Below, in pieces: positions 1 through 12,802 of a stretch of 64,000 nucleotides of DNA. The notes beneath the pieces were generated by a model, which was not told the origin of the DNA, ran no database searches, and was given only the letters and a program-made list of their open reading frames with translations. Each line of letters starts with the position of its first letter. Position 1 is the stretch's first letter. The position numbers and the translations under genes were made by a program. The DNA comes from Pterois miles. Taxonomy: Eukaryota; Chordata; Actinopteri; Perciformes; Scorpaenidae. The stretch covers positions 2,231,501-2,295,500 of the forward strand of contig CAMQGK010000318.1 of NCBI GenBank assembly GCA_947000775.1, read 5' to 3'.

Positions 1-1650
1 CTACATTCAGTGACCCAATTCCCCAGACAATCTCTGACAAAATGATACCCAGAGATAAATCGGCATGTATTATACATGCATCTCCCCCACAGGAACCCTA
101 TTCCACACCTTACCTCGTTTATTTTTTAGTCAAACTTGAAACCAGCTTAGCAAGCTGACTTCAGAAGTGCCAGATAAGTATTTGTCAACAGAACAGCTGG
201 CACACAATGCCCTCTTGTAGCTTTATGCCACAGCATATGCCAGCCGCTCGTAGCGTGCGGTAATTTAGCCGGGGCTGGTTCTACAGGAACAGATGGGCTC
301 AAGTATTGTTATTCTCGCTCCAGCTCAGGGCCCCTGGGGGGAATCACTAAATAAAATCAAAGCAGATGGACCTCTCTGGGCTAGGCTGTGTTTATGATAA
401 ACAGCCAGCACAACCAGTGTCCATCTAACACCTTAACCCCACCCTCCCGACAAACGAGCAGGATTACAGTAGTTTAACCTCACCTGCACTGCAGGCTTCA
501 GCTCTCTAATCACCCAAACAGTAGGCAAACCCAAACAAACAGAAGACAAGAAGTACATTCACCTATTCTCTGGAGAATTTTCAATAATTTCTATCCACCA
601 CAATAAGTCCTTTTTACCCCCTTGACCTTAAACTGTAAAATTCTCTCAAAACAGATATACTTCCCCGTCTGACTTCCCCGTTCTTTCCCACTGACAGAGG
701 ACTGTTTTGTTCTTTTATAACCTTGTCAAGAGTTCATTGCTGTGGTTCTCACATCCATGCCATGCACACAGGCCTTGGTAGCAGTATGGTCATAGTAAAC
801 ACCGTTCTATAGGGTAATATGGTGCCCCCCCCCCCCGTTGCTACACAGTACACGAGAATGCAGGACAGTTCTCACTTAGCACTGAAGTCCAAATCTACTC
901 TCATTCCCATGGGAAAAGACAGCAATAAACAAAGGAATCCTATCAGTGCAGGAGGAAGGTAAATGTCTGAGGCCATTAAGACAACAGGAAAGCAGTGATT
1001 TCCGGCACTAAAGATGAAAAAGAATGGAGCATGAACGGTTTTAAACCAATCAGTCCTAACTCAATATACCACTTAGGTGTTGCTTTAACTCCATCATGAT
1101 AACCAGTTTTATTTACTGTCTTCAAAGGTCAGTTTCTGATTAAGTCAAAGTAGTGTAATCAACCTAAATGTTTATAGCCATAAGTATTAACTCAGCAGTT
1201 ACTCAGTCACTGTGAGCTATCTTAAAATCTTTGTTTTTAGTTTTTCTTCAGGCTTCACCAGACAGTTGTTTTTCATCATTACCCAGATCGCTTTTCTTTC
1301 CGTGGACACGTGCCCCTCCAAAATTACACTCAGCCAGACATTTAGCCGATCTATTTACTCAATTCATCAGTAGAGGGATACAAGAGCCTCTGGCTTGAAT
1401 GTTGTCAGGACACAAAATCAGCATTTCTATCTCATTGTCATTGTTGTCTCTAACTTTAGGCATCTAAAACAGCATTTTAAAAGGATATGATATGATTGTT
1501 TTAAATAAATTCATATTTAATCAACTAATAATAATTTTCATTAATATATAATAGTCTTATTAGATACAGTAAGATGATTCCTTTCTTACATATTATCCTG
1601 AAAATGTAGATAAATTAATCTCAATTAGATTTTCTAATTATAACATTTTA
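1..1650. other. Noncoding unique DNA, conserved-looking in part
   Basis: I see no gene in this stretch. Base composition is balanced and the sequence is not repetitive, apart from a 12-base C run at 825-836. The part from about 180 to 560 is less AT-rich than its surroundings and has the texture of vertebrate conserved noncoding DNA, but that impression needs an alignment. Confidence 0.4.

Positions 1651-1689
<39 letters not shown>
1651..1689. repeat. (AAT)n microsatellite
   Basis: Thirteen perfect AAT units lie inside a longer AT-rich stretch (about 1,480-1,740). This is an ordinary trinucleotide microsatellite with no coding context. Confidence 0.95.
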
Positions 1690-1690
<1 letters not shown>

Positions 1691-4106
1691 TAAAATAATA
1701 ATAAAATACAAAAATATGTATAAAAAATAAAATTACAAATTTGGATTCTTCCTGATGTCTCTGGGTGCTGTAAAATCAATGAGAAGTTGTTGATATTTTT
1801 GTTTCAGCAGTGGGTACTGATGCTACTAAACTGCATTGTAATCTTTACATTTGTACTCATCTAAGTAACACATCAGCCCTTCTCCCACATTTTCAGAAAG
1901 GACCCTGGTCGCTTGGATGAAGAATTAATTGCCTCTAAAGCAACAGCTACCAGATGTTGTTGCTCCTAACAGCCAGGTGTGGATAAATTGCATATGCAGA
2001 ATGTGTGTAAAATATTTAAAGTCGTATCTTTCACTTAAGGTGTGAAGTGTTTTTATTGCCCATCACTGCTTTGAGTATGGCGGGAGGAAAGGCCGGCGGC
2101 CCCCTTGGGCCTGCCACGCTGGAGCTCAGCACCTGTGGTGTTAAGACTGCGGATGGAGAGGCTGACAGTGGCAGTGTGTCGTGGTGGGGTTGGTGCATGG
2201 TTGGAAGGTGGGTGGTGGTGGTGGGGGTCCATCCACCTGTGCTCTCTAATTCTCTCCTGGCTGCCACCTTTAACATTACATTATTTACAGGTGCTCTCTG
2301 GATAGAGACACAAGCTGCTGTCTACTTTAAATATAGATGTGGGTGGGTGGGTGGGTGGGTTGTTCTTCCATCCGCACTGAGACATTTTTCCTCCAAGAAA
2401 TATCTCTGTGTGGATACATTTCAAACTGCTGACTTTGCTTCTGAGAGGGAGCTGCACACCGTGCCCCTCACTACACACATGTGAACTGACTGATTAAGAA
2501 AACAGACTCGAACAGGAAGTTCAGGTTCTATATGTTGTGCTTTTATTTTGGCAAACTCTCTGTTTGAGGCCTACTTCCGGGGGAGTGTTTTCAGGGAGCA
2601 CACCTGAAACTTCTGTTAGACTGAACCAAGTGCCAGGAAGAGATAGGTGAGTGGCATAGAGGAGTTTGCAAAGTTAGCTTTTGTTTGATTTTTCTTCCAT
2701 TTATCATGCATATCATTTAATTTGTTTTATGTAATTTGTACATTGTGTATGTAAATATTAAGGTTATTTTGTATGTGAAGTTAAATTGATTGTGTGAGTG
2801 GGCATGTGCCTGTCAGTGTTGGTATGGACCACAGGTCTATTTGCCAGGTGAGAGAAGCAGTGTGGTGTGCGAGAGAGAGGGAATTTTGTTGAGTGTCACC
2901 TCACTCCTGGAATCAGCTGCATGTGTTATCCAGTTTTGTTGTCCATCTGCTTGTTAATCACTGGTGAGAGTTTTGTGTTTTTTGTAACTTGTCTCTAGTC
3001 ACAAGTCAACAGCTGAGCTGGAAAAAGCAGAAGAACAGAACATTGCTGATGTGTTTCCAATGACTTATTTTATGATTCAGTATTGCCAATAACACAGAAT
3101 GGGTGTGACTGACAGGGTTCACAAGTGCATATAGCAATAGATGTCATTACTCTATATTGTAATGGAAAATTTTGTAAAATGTAGTCTTTGTAGTGGTTCA
3201 CATGCTAGCTGGCCACAGATGAATGATGGAGGTCACCGGCTTAGAGTAAGATAGCTAATCTACTACTCATGCTTTATTTTTTAAGAGTTATTTCAATGTT
3301 TTTATAATAAAAATGAACCAAATGACAATGTGAAAGTTGTTGCTCGTAGTGATGAACCAACAGTGAATTATCATCTGAGTCTGCAGCTCTTCTCAGCTTC
3401 ATGTAGCTTTGTCACCTCCTAGATCCAGCAGTCTGGCCCACAACTTCATTGTTTCGGTTCACTTTCACCACTCATAATTTTCAGCTGCAGCAGGCAGCTT
3501 TTTCTCAATGAGGAACCTCTAAAAACTTACTGTTCACTACCTGCTCAGCACCAAACAGCAGACAGACAAAGTTAGACTCTAGCTGGTGAATGTAGTGGAG
3601 CAATTGGCAGCTGAAGAGACATTTCAAGAGATATTTCCCATAGCAGTTGGTAGAGACCAAAAACAGAGGTAGAAGAGAGAAAACAGGACTTGTATTTGTC
3701 AGGTGGACACTAACACGACTCCAAATGAATGATAATGATGCTTTGTAACTACTGGATGTGTCAATAAGTGTTTGCAGTTTCAACTTAAAAGATATGTGTC
3801 ATGTTCACAACGTGTTTCCGCTGTCCCCAATGTGCCAAAAGTGATTGCAAATTTAAAATAAATTACAGCTTGGTTTTATTGGCATGCCATTGCCGTCCAG
3901 TGAAATGAGTGTTCCTTTATGGGTTGAGAAAATCCTCATAATTCTTCTCAAACCATATAAACCGTTTAAGAGGCATTGGATTGAAAAAAATATGCATTTT
4001 AACAAAGTTGAAAACAGACATTTTGATTAAGTTAAAAGTCGATGTTTTGGAAATGTATGGGTTTTCTTTTTACACTGACGATGTCTGTCTGCTGTTCTCT
4101 CTGCAG
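1690..4106. other. Noncoding DNA upstream of the exon candidate
   Basis: No supported gene. A 145-codon open frame at 2,047-2,484 on the plus strand reads through a GGGT repeat (2,339-2,361) and GTG-rich DNA and resembles no family I know, so I treat it as chance. The rest is mixed-composition DNA. If the exon at 4,107 is real, this region is intron. Confidence 0.5.
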
Positions 4107-4240
4107 GTTGTACGCTGCACTAGGAGCTGTGGGAAGTGGATCTGTGACCATCTACCAGTCAGACTGTCAGCCACTCCGATGTCGTCCGTGTTATAAGACC
4201 CTGACCCCTGAGGTAACCTCCAGTACTAACTGTACATACT
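4107..4240 (+). CDS. Candidate internal exon, cysteine-bearing segment of unknown protein
   Basis: A 134-bp segment has both splice signals. Upstream, a pyrimidine-rich tract runs into CTGCAG at 4,101-4,106. Downstream, a consensus donor GTAAGT starts at 4,241. Read from 4,108 the frame is open throughout and encodes about 44 residues, starting LYAALGAVGSGSVTIYQSDC and continuing with further cysteines in a CxPC-like spacing, then an NCTY sequon near the end. Serine, threonine and spaced cysteines suggest an extracellular or secreted protein, but I do not recognise the family. The frame continues upstream to an ATG at 4,042, which is probably intronic. A second possible donor is GAG|GTAACC at 4,213, which would give a 106-bp exon. 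No neighbouring exon was found, so the gene may be long with large introns. It could also be a chance open frame. Confidence 0.45.
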
Positions 4241-4675
4241 GTAAGTAAAATTATGCACAGAAATACCAGATAAAATCATCACAGTATGTGCCATTATGAG
4301 GACAACATGTATAGAGACTGGCCTTGTGCTCTTTGGTGAAGTACATACTATCATCCACTGTAATGTGCACAAAATGGGCAAAGTAAAGTACAGTATGTCC
4401 TGTTTAATGACTTTTTATAATCTCCCTCACAATTTCCTCTCACAAACTAAGCCACAATGGTCAGATTGGACAGATATGTTCAAAGAGACTTGCAGTTATT
4501 TGAAGAAAATAATCCTGTGAAGATCAGAGGCTGATTAATGAGAGGGGAAAGTATTGTTCTGGAGGCTTTTTTTAGTTTACTTTTTAAAACAGACACATCC
4601 ACACTTTATAGATAGAAAAGCAGATGGAACATGGGTTTGCAAAAGCTCATACAGTCAGCCTGGGAATCTTATTCA
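4241..4675. other. Putative intron sequence
   Basis: No gene, RNA or repeat family is recognisable here. A 74-codon open frame at 4,296-4,520 has no family resemblance and no splice context. Confidence 0.4.
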
Positions 4676-4800
4676 TTAAAGGTGCAGTGTGTAGGATTTG
4701 GCGGTACCTACCGTTGAGGTTGCAGATTGCAACCAGCTGAACTTTTGTGCCAGGCGCGTAGGAGAACTACAGTGGCACGACACGAAAATGTGAACAGCCC
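4676..4800 (+). mobile_element. Fragment of a fish interspersed DNA repeat
   Basis: It begins TTAAAGGTGCAGTGTGTAGG and continues with a stretch (ggttgcagattgcaaccagc) that I recall from a very common percomorph interspersed repeat. The left end matches the left end of the element at 6,195 (TTAAAGSTGCAGTGTGTAG). I do not see the matching right end, so this is probably a truncated copy. The family name is not given because it could not be checked. Confidence 0.55.
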
Positions 4801-6194
4801 TATCTTTTCCTTTAACATTATATTGTATTTATATCATAAACTTAAATGTATGTAATTTGTCATTAAATACAAACATTTAAAAACATATCTGGAAATTATT
4901 CAGGAAATTAGTTCATAAAAACAAATGAAAGAAAGCCTATTCCCATATGACCATATCATTACATAACTGAATAATTTTAACCAGTAATACCACTTGGTGC
5001 TGAATCTCTCTCTCCATAAATGACTCTCTGCTGCCTGCTGGATGGCCGAGGTGCACCCTGTACAGATAAATGCATAAACACTCCTTGTACCCACACAAAG
5101 GCATCAAGCAGGCATTTCATTAGACCATTGTGTGATATGGCAGGCCGCTGCTGTGAATGTATTTATTAGTTTGTGATACATGCCTTTTCCTGTTGTTCCC
5201 GGGGCAGTGGATAATGCTGGTTTTGTTCACGGCCCAGTGTGAACGGCGCCTCGGTTGCCAGCTGTCAGGGCTGATACCGTCTCATTTGGATTCCCAGCCT
5301 GCTTGCTGAATGGCTAATTAGATTTGCCATTTTCAATCCACTGATTGCTATACATAGCAGGACAAAGGCGCTGACAGCATGTAGCATTCAAATCCGACTG
5401 TAACAATTAATAACTATGGTAATTAACATGTGTGTTGGGCACCATTGATTATGACATTACCTGCAGAATGGATGGCCTGGCCCCTGCCATTTCATTAAGG
5501 AGCACAGATATAGACTGTTATTAATAAACTGCTCTCTGCAGCTGAGAGGGGGTTATTAATTACACAAACTAGCGGGTGCATAGGGTAATCGAGTTAAAGC
5601 GGTTTCGTTCACAATAATTGATCTAATTTTTACTGACCATTCCTGCTGGATCGTGTCACACGGCCCCGTGTGAAGAGAAATCACCTCATTAACAAAAGTT
5701 TAATCCTAATCATAGTTCTTGGTCTGCCTGGCTTTAAGGTCATATCTGAATGTCAGAACCATTCAACATTGATTGGTGGTAAATTGAATCAATGTCATGT
5801 TTAGAGAAAACAATAACAACTAACGGATGGGTGCAAGCCAGCTCCAAAACAAATACATTTATTGAGAGGTGTGGGATGGTGTGCATGTGTATGTGTGCAT
5901 TTACGTGTGTGTGCAGAGGGAGGTTAGGCTTCGTCTGACACTTTCATAATTCATTATGTCCATAGTAAGAGAAATGTCAGGATCTGGGCAATTAGCAGCA
6001 GCTGCAGGGACTTGTTGGATAGTGGTGGAGGAGGAGGGGGGTGCTTACTGGAGAATAGACAGAGATCGAGGAGAAACAACTACAGTGAGACTGACTGAAC
6101 TCTGGCAATGAATGGAGAACTTACAGTTTGACTTTTTTGTTTTACAGTTTAACAACAGTTTTGCTTATATTTCAAACAGGCCTACCAGTGGCAT
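4801..6194. other. Noncoding DNA with a conserved-element texture
   Basis: No gene is visible. From about 5,200 to 5,800 the sequence is non-repetitive, dense in homeodomain-type TAATTA/ATTAAT words and in balanced AT/GC blocks, which is typical of deeply conserved vertebrate enhancers. A TG-rich stretch lies at about 5,875-5,915. The enhancer reading is inference only. Confidence 0.35.
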
Positions 6195-6635
6195 TTAAAG
6201 CTGCAGTGTGTAGAATTGGAGCAAATAATCTGAATAAAAAATTATGTGTCTCAATGTCCTGCGATGCTCCTAATGGCATCTGCAACATTTCAGACTGGAG
6301 GAAAACAACCAATCAGAGCCAAGCTGCAGTCTGCAGTCTCTGAGCAGCCGTCAATCTCCGCCAACTCTGATCAAATGGTAAAACTAGGCAGCGCTGATCC
6401 AATATTTCCAGAAACATTTCCAGAAACATCTTGTTGTGTACTGTTTAGCTGTAAAATGTGAAAGTTTGTGACTTGGCAGCCATGTTGACATCAGCTGAAG
6501 AAATAACTAAAGCCTGAAAAACAGCCATGAGGAGCTGCAGAAATCTAGTTTTCTTTTGAATTACAATATGCTGAAAGGTTAATATGGAATTTTTTTCCCA
6601 GTGATGCCAAAACTTTCTGCTTACTCCCACTTTAA
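6195..6635 (+). mobile_element. Nonautonomous DNA transposon, about 441 bp
   Basis: The left end TTAAAGCTGCAGTGTGTAGA and the reverse complement of the right end (TTAAAGTGGGAGTAAGCAGA) form imperfect terminal inverted repeats, each starting with TTAA. The interior, including the words GGTAAAACTAGGCAGCGCTG and CATCTTGTTGTGTACTG, matches my memory of an abundant percomorph repeat. No transposase is encoded. A TTAA target would suit a piggyBac-like mobiliser, but the rest of the terminus does not confirm that. The open frames across it (6,128-6,461 plus, 6,445-6,684 minus) are not genes. Confidence 0.65.
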
Positions 6636-8650
6636 TACAGAGGACCTTATATTCCCATTCTATGTGTATTGTAATACAAGGCATGTACTCATACAGAAGC
6701 CCATGTACTTATGCACAAATGGAAGCTACATATTCAGTAAATTTACAGCACTATGTGACAGGCAGAAACATTAACCAGCAATTGGGTAAAAATAAGAGCA
6801 AGACTCCAAAAAAAGCTACAGTAAGTCTATGAAACACCTGTCAGAGCTATGCATGTGGCATTTCTCTAATTGTTTATGACCCAACTCAAGTAGCAGACAT
6901 TTGACATTTGGCATCAGCTGTGGTCGACTAGGCCACAACACTTCCCAGAAGTTCCTTTCCTTTAGTTGACTTTTCTGTTTCAGGTGACGGGCAAGTTGCC
7001 AGCAGACACAAATCCTCTTGATCCTTACAAAGCTGCAAAACATGAAGGGAAATGGCCAGTCTCAGTCAGTTTTTTTTTCCTGATAGGCCCATAGTGTAGT
7101 TTATAATAAAACCTGCATCTCCCAACCCCACAACACATCGCCTCTACCTCTTTGCATGTCACACATCCGATTACTATTTCCCCTCCACCTGGCAAAACAG
7201 CAGCCATTTTCATCATCCGGAGCGTGTGAAAATTCACACTCATTTTTCACAACACATCTTTTGACATGCACTGCTCCTTTTTTTTTTTCCTCTCCTCTCC
7301 CGCATATGAAATCCTTCCATTCTTGGCTGCCAAAAGATGCAGCCAATCATCTCCAAGCGATGGCAGTTACAATTTTCTGTGAACAATTTGGTCCCTTAAG
7401 AGGAAAATTGCTTTCAATATAAGCTCCCTTTGACAGACAACAACAATAAAAAGATACAACTGTAATGCCGTTGCCTCTGTCAGCACTTGGCTGGGACAGC
7501 TTCAGCAGGAGCGTATGACTGGGGGATGAGGTGCTTACAAGTCAGCCTTGTAATATCAGCATCTGTGTGAGACAGTCCTGGCAAATGAATCCCACTTTGA
7601 ACATAACAGCTTGGCATCACATGAAAATTACTGCCATGAGCAGTAGTTGTCAGATATGCTCTTGCCATTGTGATGGTGAATTGTCATCTATTATATGTTG
7701 TGCCTGCCTCTGTCAGCTCCTGTTGACTGCGCGTATTGATTTGCAAGAGCCGAGGGGTGCAGAGGTCACTTTGATCAACACTCTGCGACACACGGGAATC
7801 ACGGCAAGCTGACATTCCATTACCTGAGACAAAAAGGGCTCAAAACAAAGAATATGTTAAGGAACGTCGGACTTCAATATACAGCAATATGACTATAATT
7901 AACAGAGAAATGGATGGCGTATGTTGAAATGGCTAGAGGCCGTTTGCTCCCGGAGGCTATTGTGCACTGGAGACAAGTGCGCTGTCTCCATGATATTACA
8001 TGCTTGACCTTTTGACTCTTACCACTCTCCGCGTGGCCTTGTTGCATTTCCTGAGTTTCTTCAAATAAAAAATGGTGCTTTGAGGTGCTTTAAAATCACA
8101 CCAGCAGACTAAGCAAGGCAGTGACTGGACTCATATTGGTACAAACTAAAAAACTGTTTTCATTTACTTGTCTTACACTTTGAGCAGTTCCTAAGCACAT
8201 TTCTATGTCCAGAAACTCTTTGATTTGTGCTGCTGTTGATGGCTCCCCAAGAGCACCATAGTGTGCGAGGTGAAAGACAAATAGAGGGGAAAGTCCAAAT
8301 AATAAAGTTACATAGTGAGTAACGGGACGTTTATTATAAACTAAAGTTGAGTGATATCTATTCATCAGTAAAAATAAAACAATTCTTACACAGACAGGTT
8401 TTTGGCTGACCTGATTGGGTGGTCCTGATACTATTGCAGGGATTGTCGCTACAGTACTGCAGATATTCACTTTCCTTTATTTGAATGTGTCCAAGATCAA
8501 TTATATACTACATTTAAGTATGTATGCTATTTCTCAAATGGACAGGGAAGACAAAACAAGGATCATTTGTTACTCCTCCTAGTTTTTACTTCACACACAG
8601 AGACAAATAAATGAAAGAAAAAATATAAAATAAATCCTTATAAATCCTTA

Positions 8651-8652
<2 letters not shown>
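6636..8652. other. Noncoding DNA without recognisable genes
   Basis: No exon with convincing splice signals was found. The 124-codon minus-strand frame at 8,096-8,470 shows no family resemblance. The stretch 7,100-8,050 is non-repetitive with mixed composition and could hold conserved noncoding elements, but nothing specific can be named. Confidence 0.4.

Positions 8653-8718
<66 letters not shown>
8653..8718. repeat. (AT)n microsatellite
   Basis: An uninterrupted run of about 33 TA/AT units. It is a simple dinucleotide repeat, with a C-run at about 8,791-8,800 shortly downstream. Confidence 0.95.
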
Positions 8719-8720
<2 letters not shown>

Positions 8721-9371
8721 CCTTACGTCTTTGATAAAGCCATTCAAACCCTATTATACTATCTGGAAATGCATGCTTGTTTATCTGAAACCCCCCCCCC
8801 CAAAAAGGCGTGCGCTACTGATCTGACAGCAGCAATATGCCTTTATTTATTAACAGGCTGTTGGCAATAATTAGGAGCATGACTGTGAGCGTAGGTGTTT
8901 ACTTTGACTGCATTGTTGCAGATGAAACGCATGTCTCAGTGCTGTGCTTTGAGCGAGAGCCTGGTTGACTGGCGTTATTGCGTGGGCCAGCCCTGCTGCT
9001 GTCTGTCGTGCCTGTCAAAGTCATGAGAGGATCACTTTATCATCGTTTGTCTGCCGTGTCTGACGCTATTGAGTAGGAGGGAGCCCTTAGGGAAATGGGG
9101 GCAGGCTGCTGTATTTGCTGTATGCTCCGTTTTTACTTAGTTGCTAGCTTGGCTTTATCAGGATTGTTGTTCCAGCCTGTCAAATTGCTTGGTAAGGTCT
9201 CTCCCAAAAACCCGCAGCCTGGCCTCATGTGGTATTACTCAATATGATGGCTTGTCAAGGCTGTAAGGCCTGGCTGTGTATACACACAATCAAAAAAAAA
9301 GGACCATAAAGCACTTTGATTGGCCAAAGATGCAGTGCAACTGTGTAGGATTTTATTGGTTTACACTAAAG
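8719..9371. other. Noncoding DNA, possible conserved element
   Basis: No gene is seen. From about 8,820 to 9,250 composition is balanced and non-repetitive, unlike the AT-rich flanks. This may be conserved regulatory DNA, but the sequence alone does not show it. Confidence 0.3.
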
Positions 9372-9533
9372 CTGTCAATCAACTTAAAATATTTATTTTT
9401 GTCCATAGTTAATCGCAAATGAATTGCTCAATTTTTGTCCAAAATTTACCTTAAAGGGGAATTTGTCAAGTATTTAATGCCCTTACCAACATGGTAGTGG
9501 GCAAATATGATTGCTTTATGCAAATGTATGTGT
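9372..9533 (+). mobile_element. Left part of an interrupted DNA transposon
   Basis: It starts CTGTCAATCAACTTAAAAT and contains TAATCGCAAAT and a stretch around GTGGGCAAATATGATTGC that I recall as the left part of a common fish repeat rich in TTAATCGC words. It stops in GCAAATGTATGTGTA, where the right part (10,471 onward) would normally continue. Confidence 0.6.
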
Positions 9534-10470
9534 ATTGTTAAATTGGACAAAGTGATCTGCACTTGACTGCTAATCATTGTGGGACATCAGTAAAAATGCT
9601 CTTGAGATGGATTTGTCTTCAGTGAACTATATTGTAAACTTCATGCACTGTGCACCACTTACACCTCAGACAGGAAGTACAGTATCCGTTTGTGTGTGGT
9701 TCTGTAACCATAGAAATAAAGAACCTACATGAATATCAATTACATGGGAAGCATTACAGCCTTACTCCAGGCTTACTCCACAGCATACAGCATTATTTAT
9801 AAAATTTCAACATATAACTATTACCCTATACAGGATATACTGTATTCCTTAATACTCTTACATAGTGCTGTCAAATAACAGGATAAACAGCACTACAGCT
9901 AATAAAATAACATTGAGTATCTCTGAACACTATCTCTTATGAACACATGGCTCTACTGGGCAGCGCCATCTTGGCTTGCACTACACCTTTTCTGTGTGTG
10001 CAATGGATGGCGCACTAGAGCAGTGCATCCTGATGAGCACCCTCAAGACATCTAAACCTTACCATTTTACTGTACGACATACAGCATTCCTACACATTGC
10101 ATGCAAACACACACACACACATACAGAGTAAATACAGAGTTAACTCTGCTAATGAGCATGGATAAGAATTATTCATCTCTCATGTAGAAATTTAAGATTT
10201 ATATCTTCAAACAGAAAAAGGGAAACTTTCTTCTCAATGGACGCTCACAGGTTCTCACTGTCCAAAATGTCCAAACTGTGCAGTAATTACATTGTAGCTC
10301 AACTACCGTAACAGCTCAATTGTCGAGGAACTTTCTGGAGCAAGATGATTTACCTCTACAAAAGGATTGATTGACAGACTGCTCAGCCAATAGAAATACA
10401 TAGATAAGGATATAAACTAAGGTATACAGTAGATATTCAAATACATCAAAGGAATATGAAATCTTCTTTA
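9534..10470. other. Insertion splitting a DNA transposon
   Basis: About 940 bp separates the two halves of the element at 9,372-9,533 and 10,471-10,935. It shows no open frame of note and I do not recognise its family. It contains a short CA run near 10,108. It is probably a later insertion, but no clear target duplication is visible. Confidence 0.45.
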
Positions 10471-10935
10471 CATATATATTTATTACTGGAACTCAGTTAA
10501 CAACACAAAACAATGATAAATATTGTCCAGAAACCCTCACAGTTACTGCATTTAACATAAAAATATGCTCAAATCATAACATGGCAAACTGCAGCCCAAC
10601 AGACAACAACAGCAGTCAGTGTGTCAGTGTGCTGACCTGAACATAAAGTGGGCATGTCTGTGAAGGGGAGAATTGTGGGTACCCACAGAACCCAGTTTCA
10701 TTCACATATCTTGAGGTCAGAGATCAAGGGACCTCTTTGAATATGGCCATGTTAGTATTTTTCCTCACCAAAATGTAACGTAACTTCATAACATTATTTA
10801 GCCTCCTTTGCGGCTAGCTTTAAAACTGAGCCAGCTACAACATATAAATCACAAGTTGTGTTAATGCATTAAAGCAATTGGTGACATTAAAATGAATTTC
10901 CATTAATGCGTTACTACTGCATTAACTTTAATAAC
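10471..10935 (+). mobile_element. Right part of an interrupted DNA transposon
   Basis: This part contains a stretch (AACATGGCAAACTGCAGCCC) and another (CATATCTTGAGGTCAGAG) that I recall from the same fish repeat as 9,372-9,533. It ends in ATTAATGCGTTACTACTGC then ATTAACTTTAATAAC, the degraded partner of the left terminus (expected TTAACTTTGACAG). Many CpG positions are decayed, so it is an old, noncoding copy. Confidence 0.6.
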
Positions 10936-12802
10936 CTGTATATACTGTATATATACACTATATTATAATCTTTTTTTTAATTTTTTTTTACAGAAATTAG
11001 TGTTCTTGCCATATTTTAAATCTCAGCATATGACCCAGAATGACCTAAAACTGACTCAGATATTTCCTTGCTAAGTCAGCCATGAGGAGAGAGGCTAGCA
11101 GATGGACAAACACAAGTTGAATCCATCTCAGCTGCTAAAGCTCTGTGACAGTCTCTCCCCATCACCAGCAGATGATATTAGCAGTGCCCACCATATGAAA
11201 ACATGACACAACGTTGGGAGCTCATTAGAGCAACATTATGATGCCGAGAAACAAATTACATGGACCATGAGCCTGAGCACAGGAAATCACTGTATTATTC
11301 TGATGCATCACACTCATGTGAAACTGATGTAGCTCCCTGTGAAAGTGAATAGCCATGCTGTGGCCCAGTGGAGTGAAGTTAATGAGTTCTGACTGGTATT
11401 AACATTAACAGACCGTGTCAGCTGAAACCGACCAGTTTGCATTACTCAGACAAACTTCAGCCTGTTTATGAAAGATGATCATGAGTGGCTTAGTAGGTAT
11501 TATGAACTAAATAGGCAGTGCCAGTCTTGTTTAGACGATATGGATGATTCAGTATCAGTTAACATGCGCCACTGCCGATAAGCCAATATGCCAGCTGGCT
11601 CTGCAGATTCGTTGCAATCATCCATCACAAAGACCATATCTACACCTATTTGTAAAGCACGCAAGAAAAAGACGCTATCCTGTAGGATAACAGCATAATC
11701 ATTGGATCGTTGGTGGGATAAAGGGAATTAGCATTAGAGCAACAACTGCTTTTTCTGTAAATACAGATATAAAAAAGGCCCCAGAGTGGGTCATGGCAGG
11801 GTATGTATGCACCCAATATGATAAAGCTTAGTGAGAGAGTCCTCAGCTTCTCCACAGTTATCATCAGTAAGTTTGAGCAGAGAGGTGTCTGCATCCACCG
11901 CATGTATTACACACTGCTCCGGGGCAATTCACGATGCAAAATTGATTAATATTTGCTTTCAAAATGACACGGCTTGATGCATGGGAGCTCTCCACATGTA
12001 AATGAACACTTTAAAGGAGATGAATAGCCTCAAAGGAGGATTGTAAAGTTCAAGCAGCAGATTTGCATATTTATATTACAAGTTACTGATAATAAACAGG
12101 TAGAAGTAAATGCAATCCGTTTGTCAATGTGCAATTCCTACATTACAAAACTATGTCTTATTAGCTTCTGTGAACTGATATCTGTGCTGAAGATGTATTG
12201 TACTGCATTTTGACTTTATAATACAAGTTAGATAAAGAGAGAGACACGAGACATTTGATTCATTAGCCATGCTGAACATGGTGAAAGGAAATGAATGTTA
12301 TCACAGCAACATTAGTGTGCAATGAAACTCACAATTTACCAATATTTAGAAAATAATCATAGTGCTTTAACCTGTTTCTTTGTTGTGTTCAGCAGTTGAG
12401 CCTGACCTGCTATGACAGTATTTATGTTAAAAGGGTTTTCTCTGCAGTCATCACTTTCTTTTGGAGAGCCACAGCATGCCTTCAGCATGGATTTCCTGTT
12501 CCTGAGGACACATACAAAGACTGGACACCACTATAGAGACAAACTCCTATCATGTTTTGTGAGAGGAAAAAACAGGAAGCTTGGGGTGTCCAGTAGTGTT
12601 CAGGATGATGTCACTTTTCCCTCTTCAGCAAAGCGTTATGCCAGTGTTTCCAGTGCTCTGTTGTCTCTGCTGTTGCTTCACTGCACTGTAATAGAGAGAG
12701 ATGCAGGCTGCAGTCGAGAACGTCGCTGGTTTTTAAATGTCAGTTGGGTCGGTAATATCACTTGAAATGAATGGCTGTGAGCTGCGTTTACTTTGTTTTA
12801 CT
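10936..12802. other. Noncoding DNA before the repeat arrays
   Basis: No supported gene. The 117-codon plus-strand frame at 12,412-12,765 lacks family resemblance, and I do not annotate it. Poly-T runs occur at 10,971-10,990. The last 30 bp merge into the first recognisable short-period repeat units. Confidence 0.45.

Noticed and set aside
2047..2484. 145-codon plus-strand frame
   Set aside because: It reads through GTG-rich and GGGT repeat DNA. Overlapping frames on both strands are also open, and nothing resembles a known protein.
8096..8470. 124-codon minus-strand frame
   Set aside because: No family resemblance, no splice context and no conserved motif that I could see.
12412..12765. 117-codon plus-strand frame just before the arrays
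   Set aside because: It has an ATG and an open frame but no recognisable domain, signal or splice partner. It is compatible with chance.
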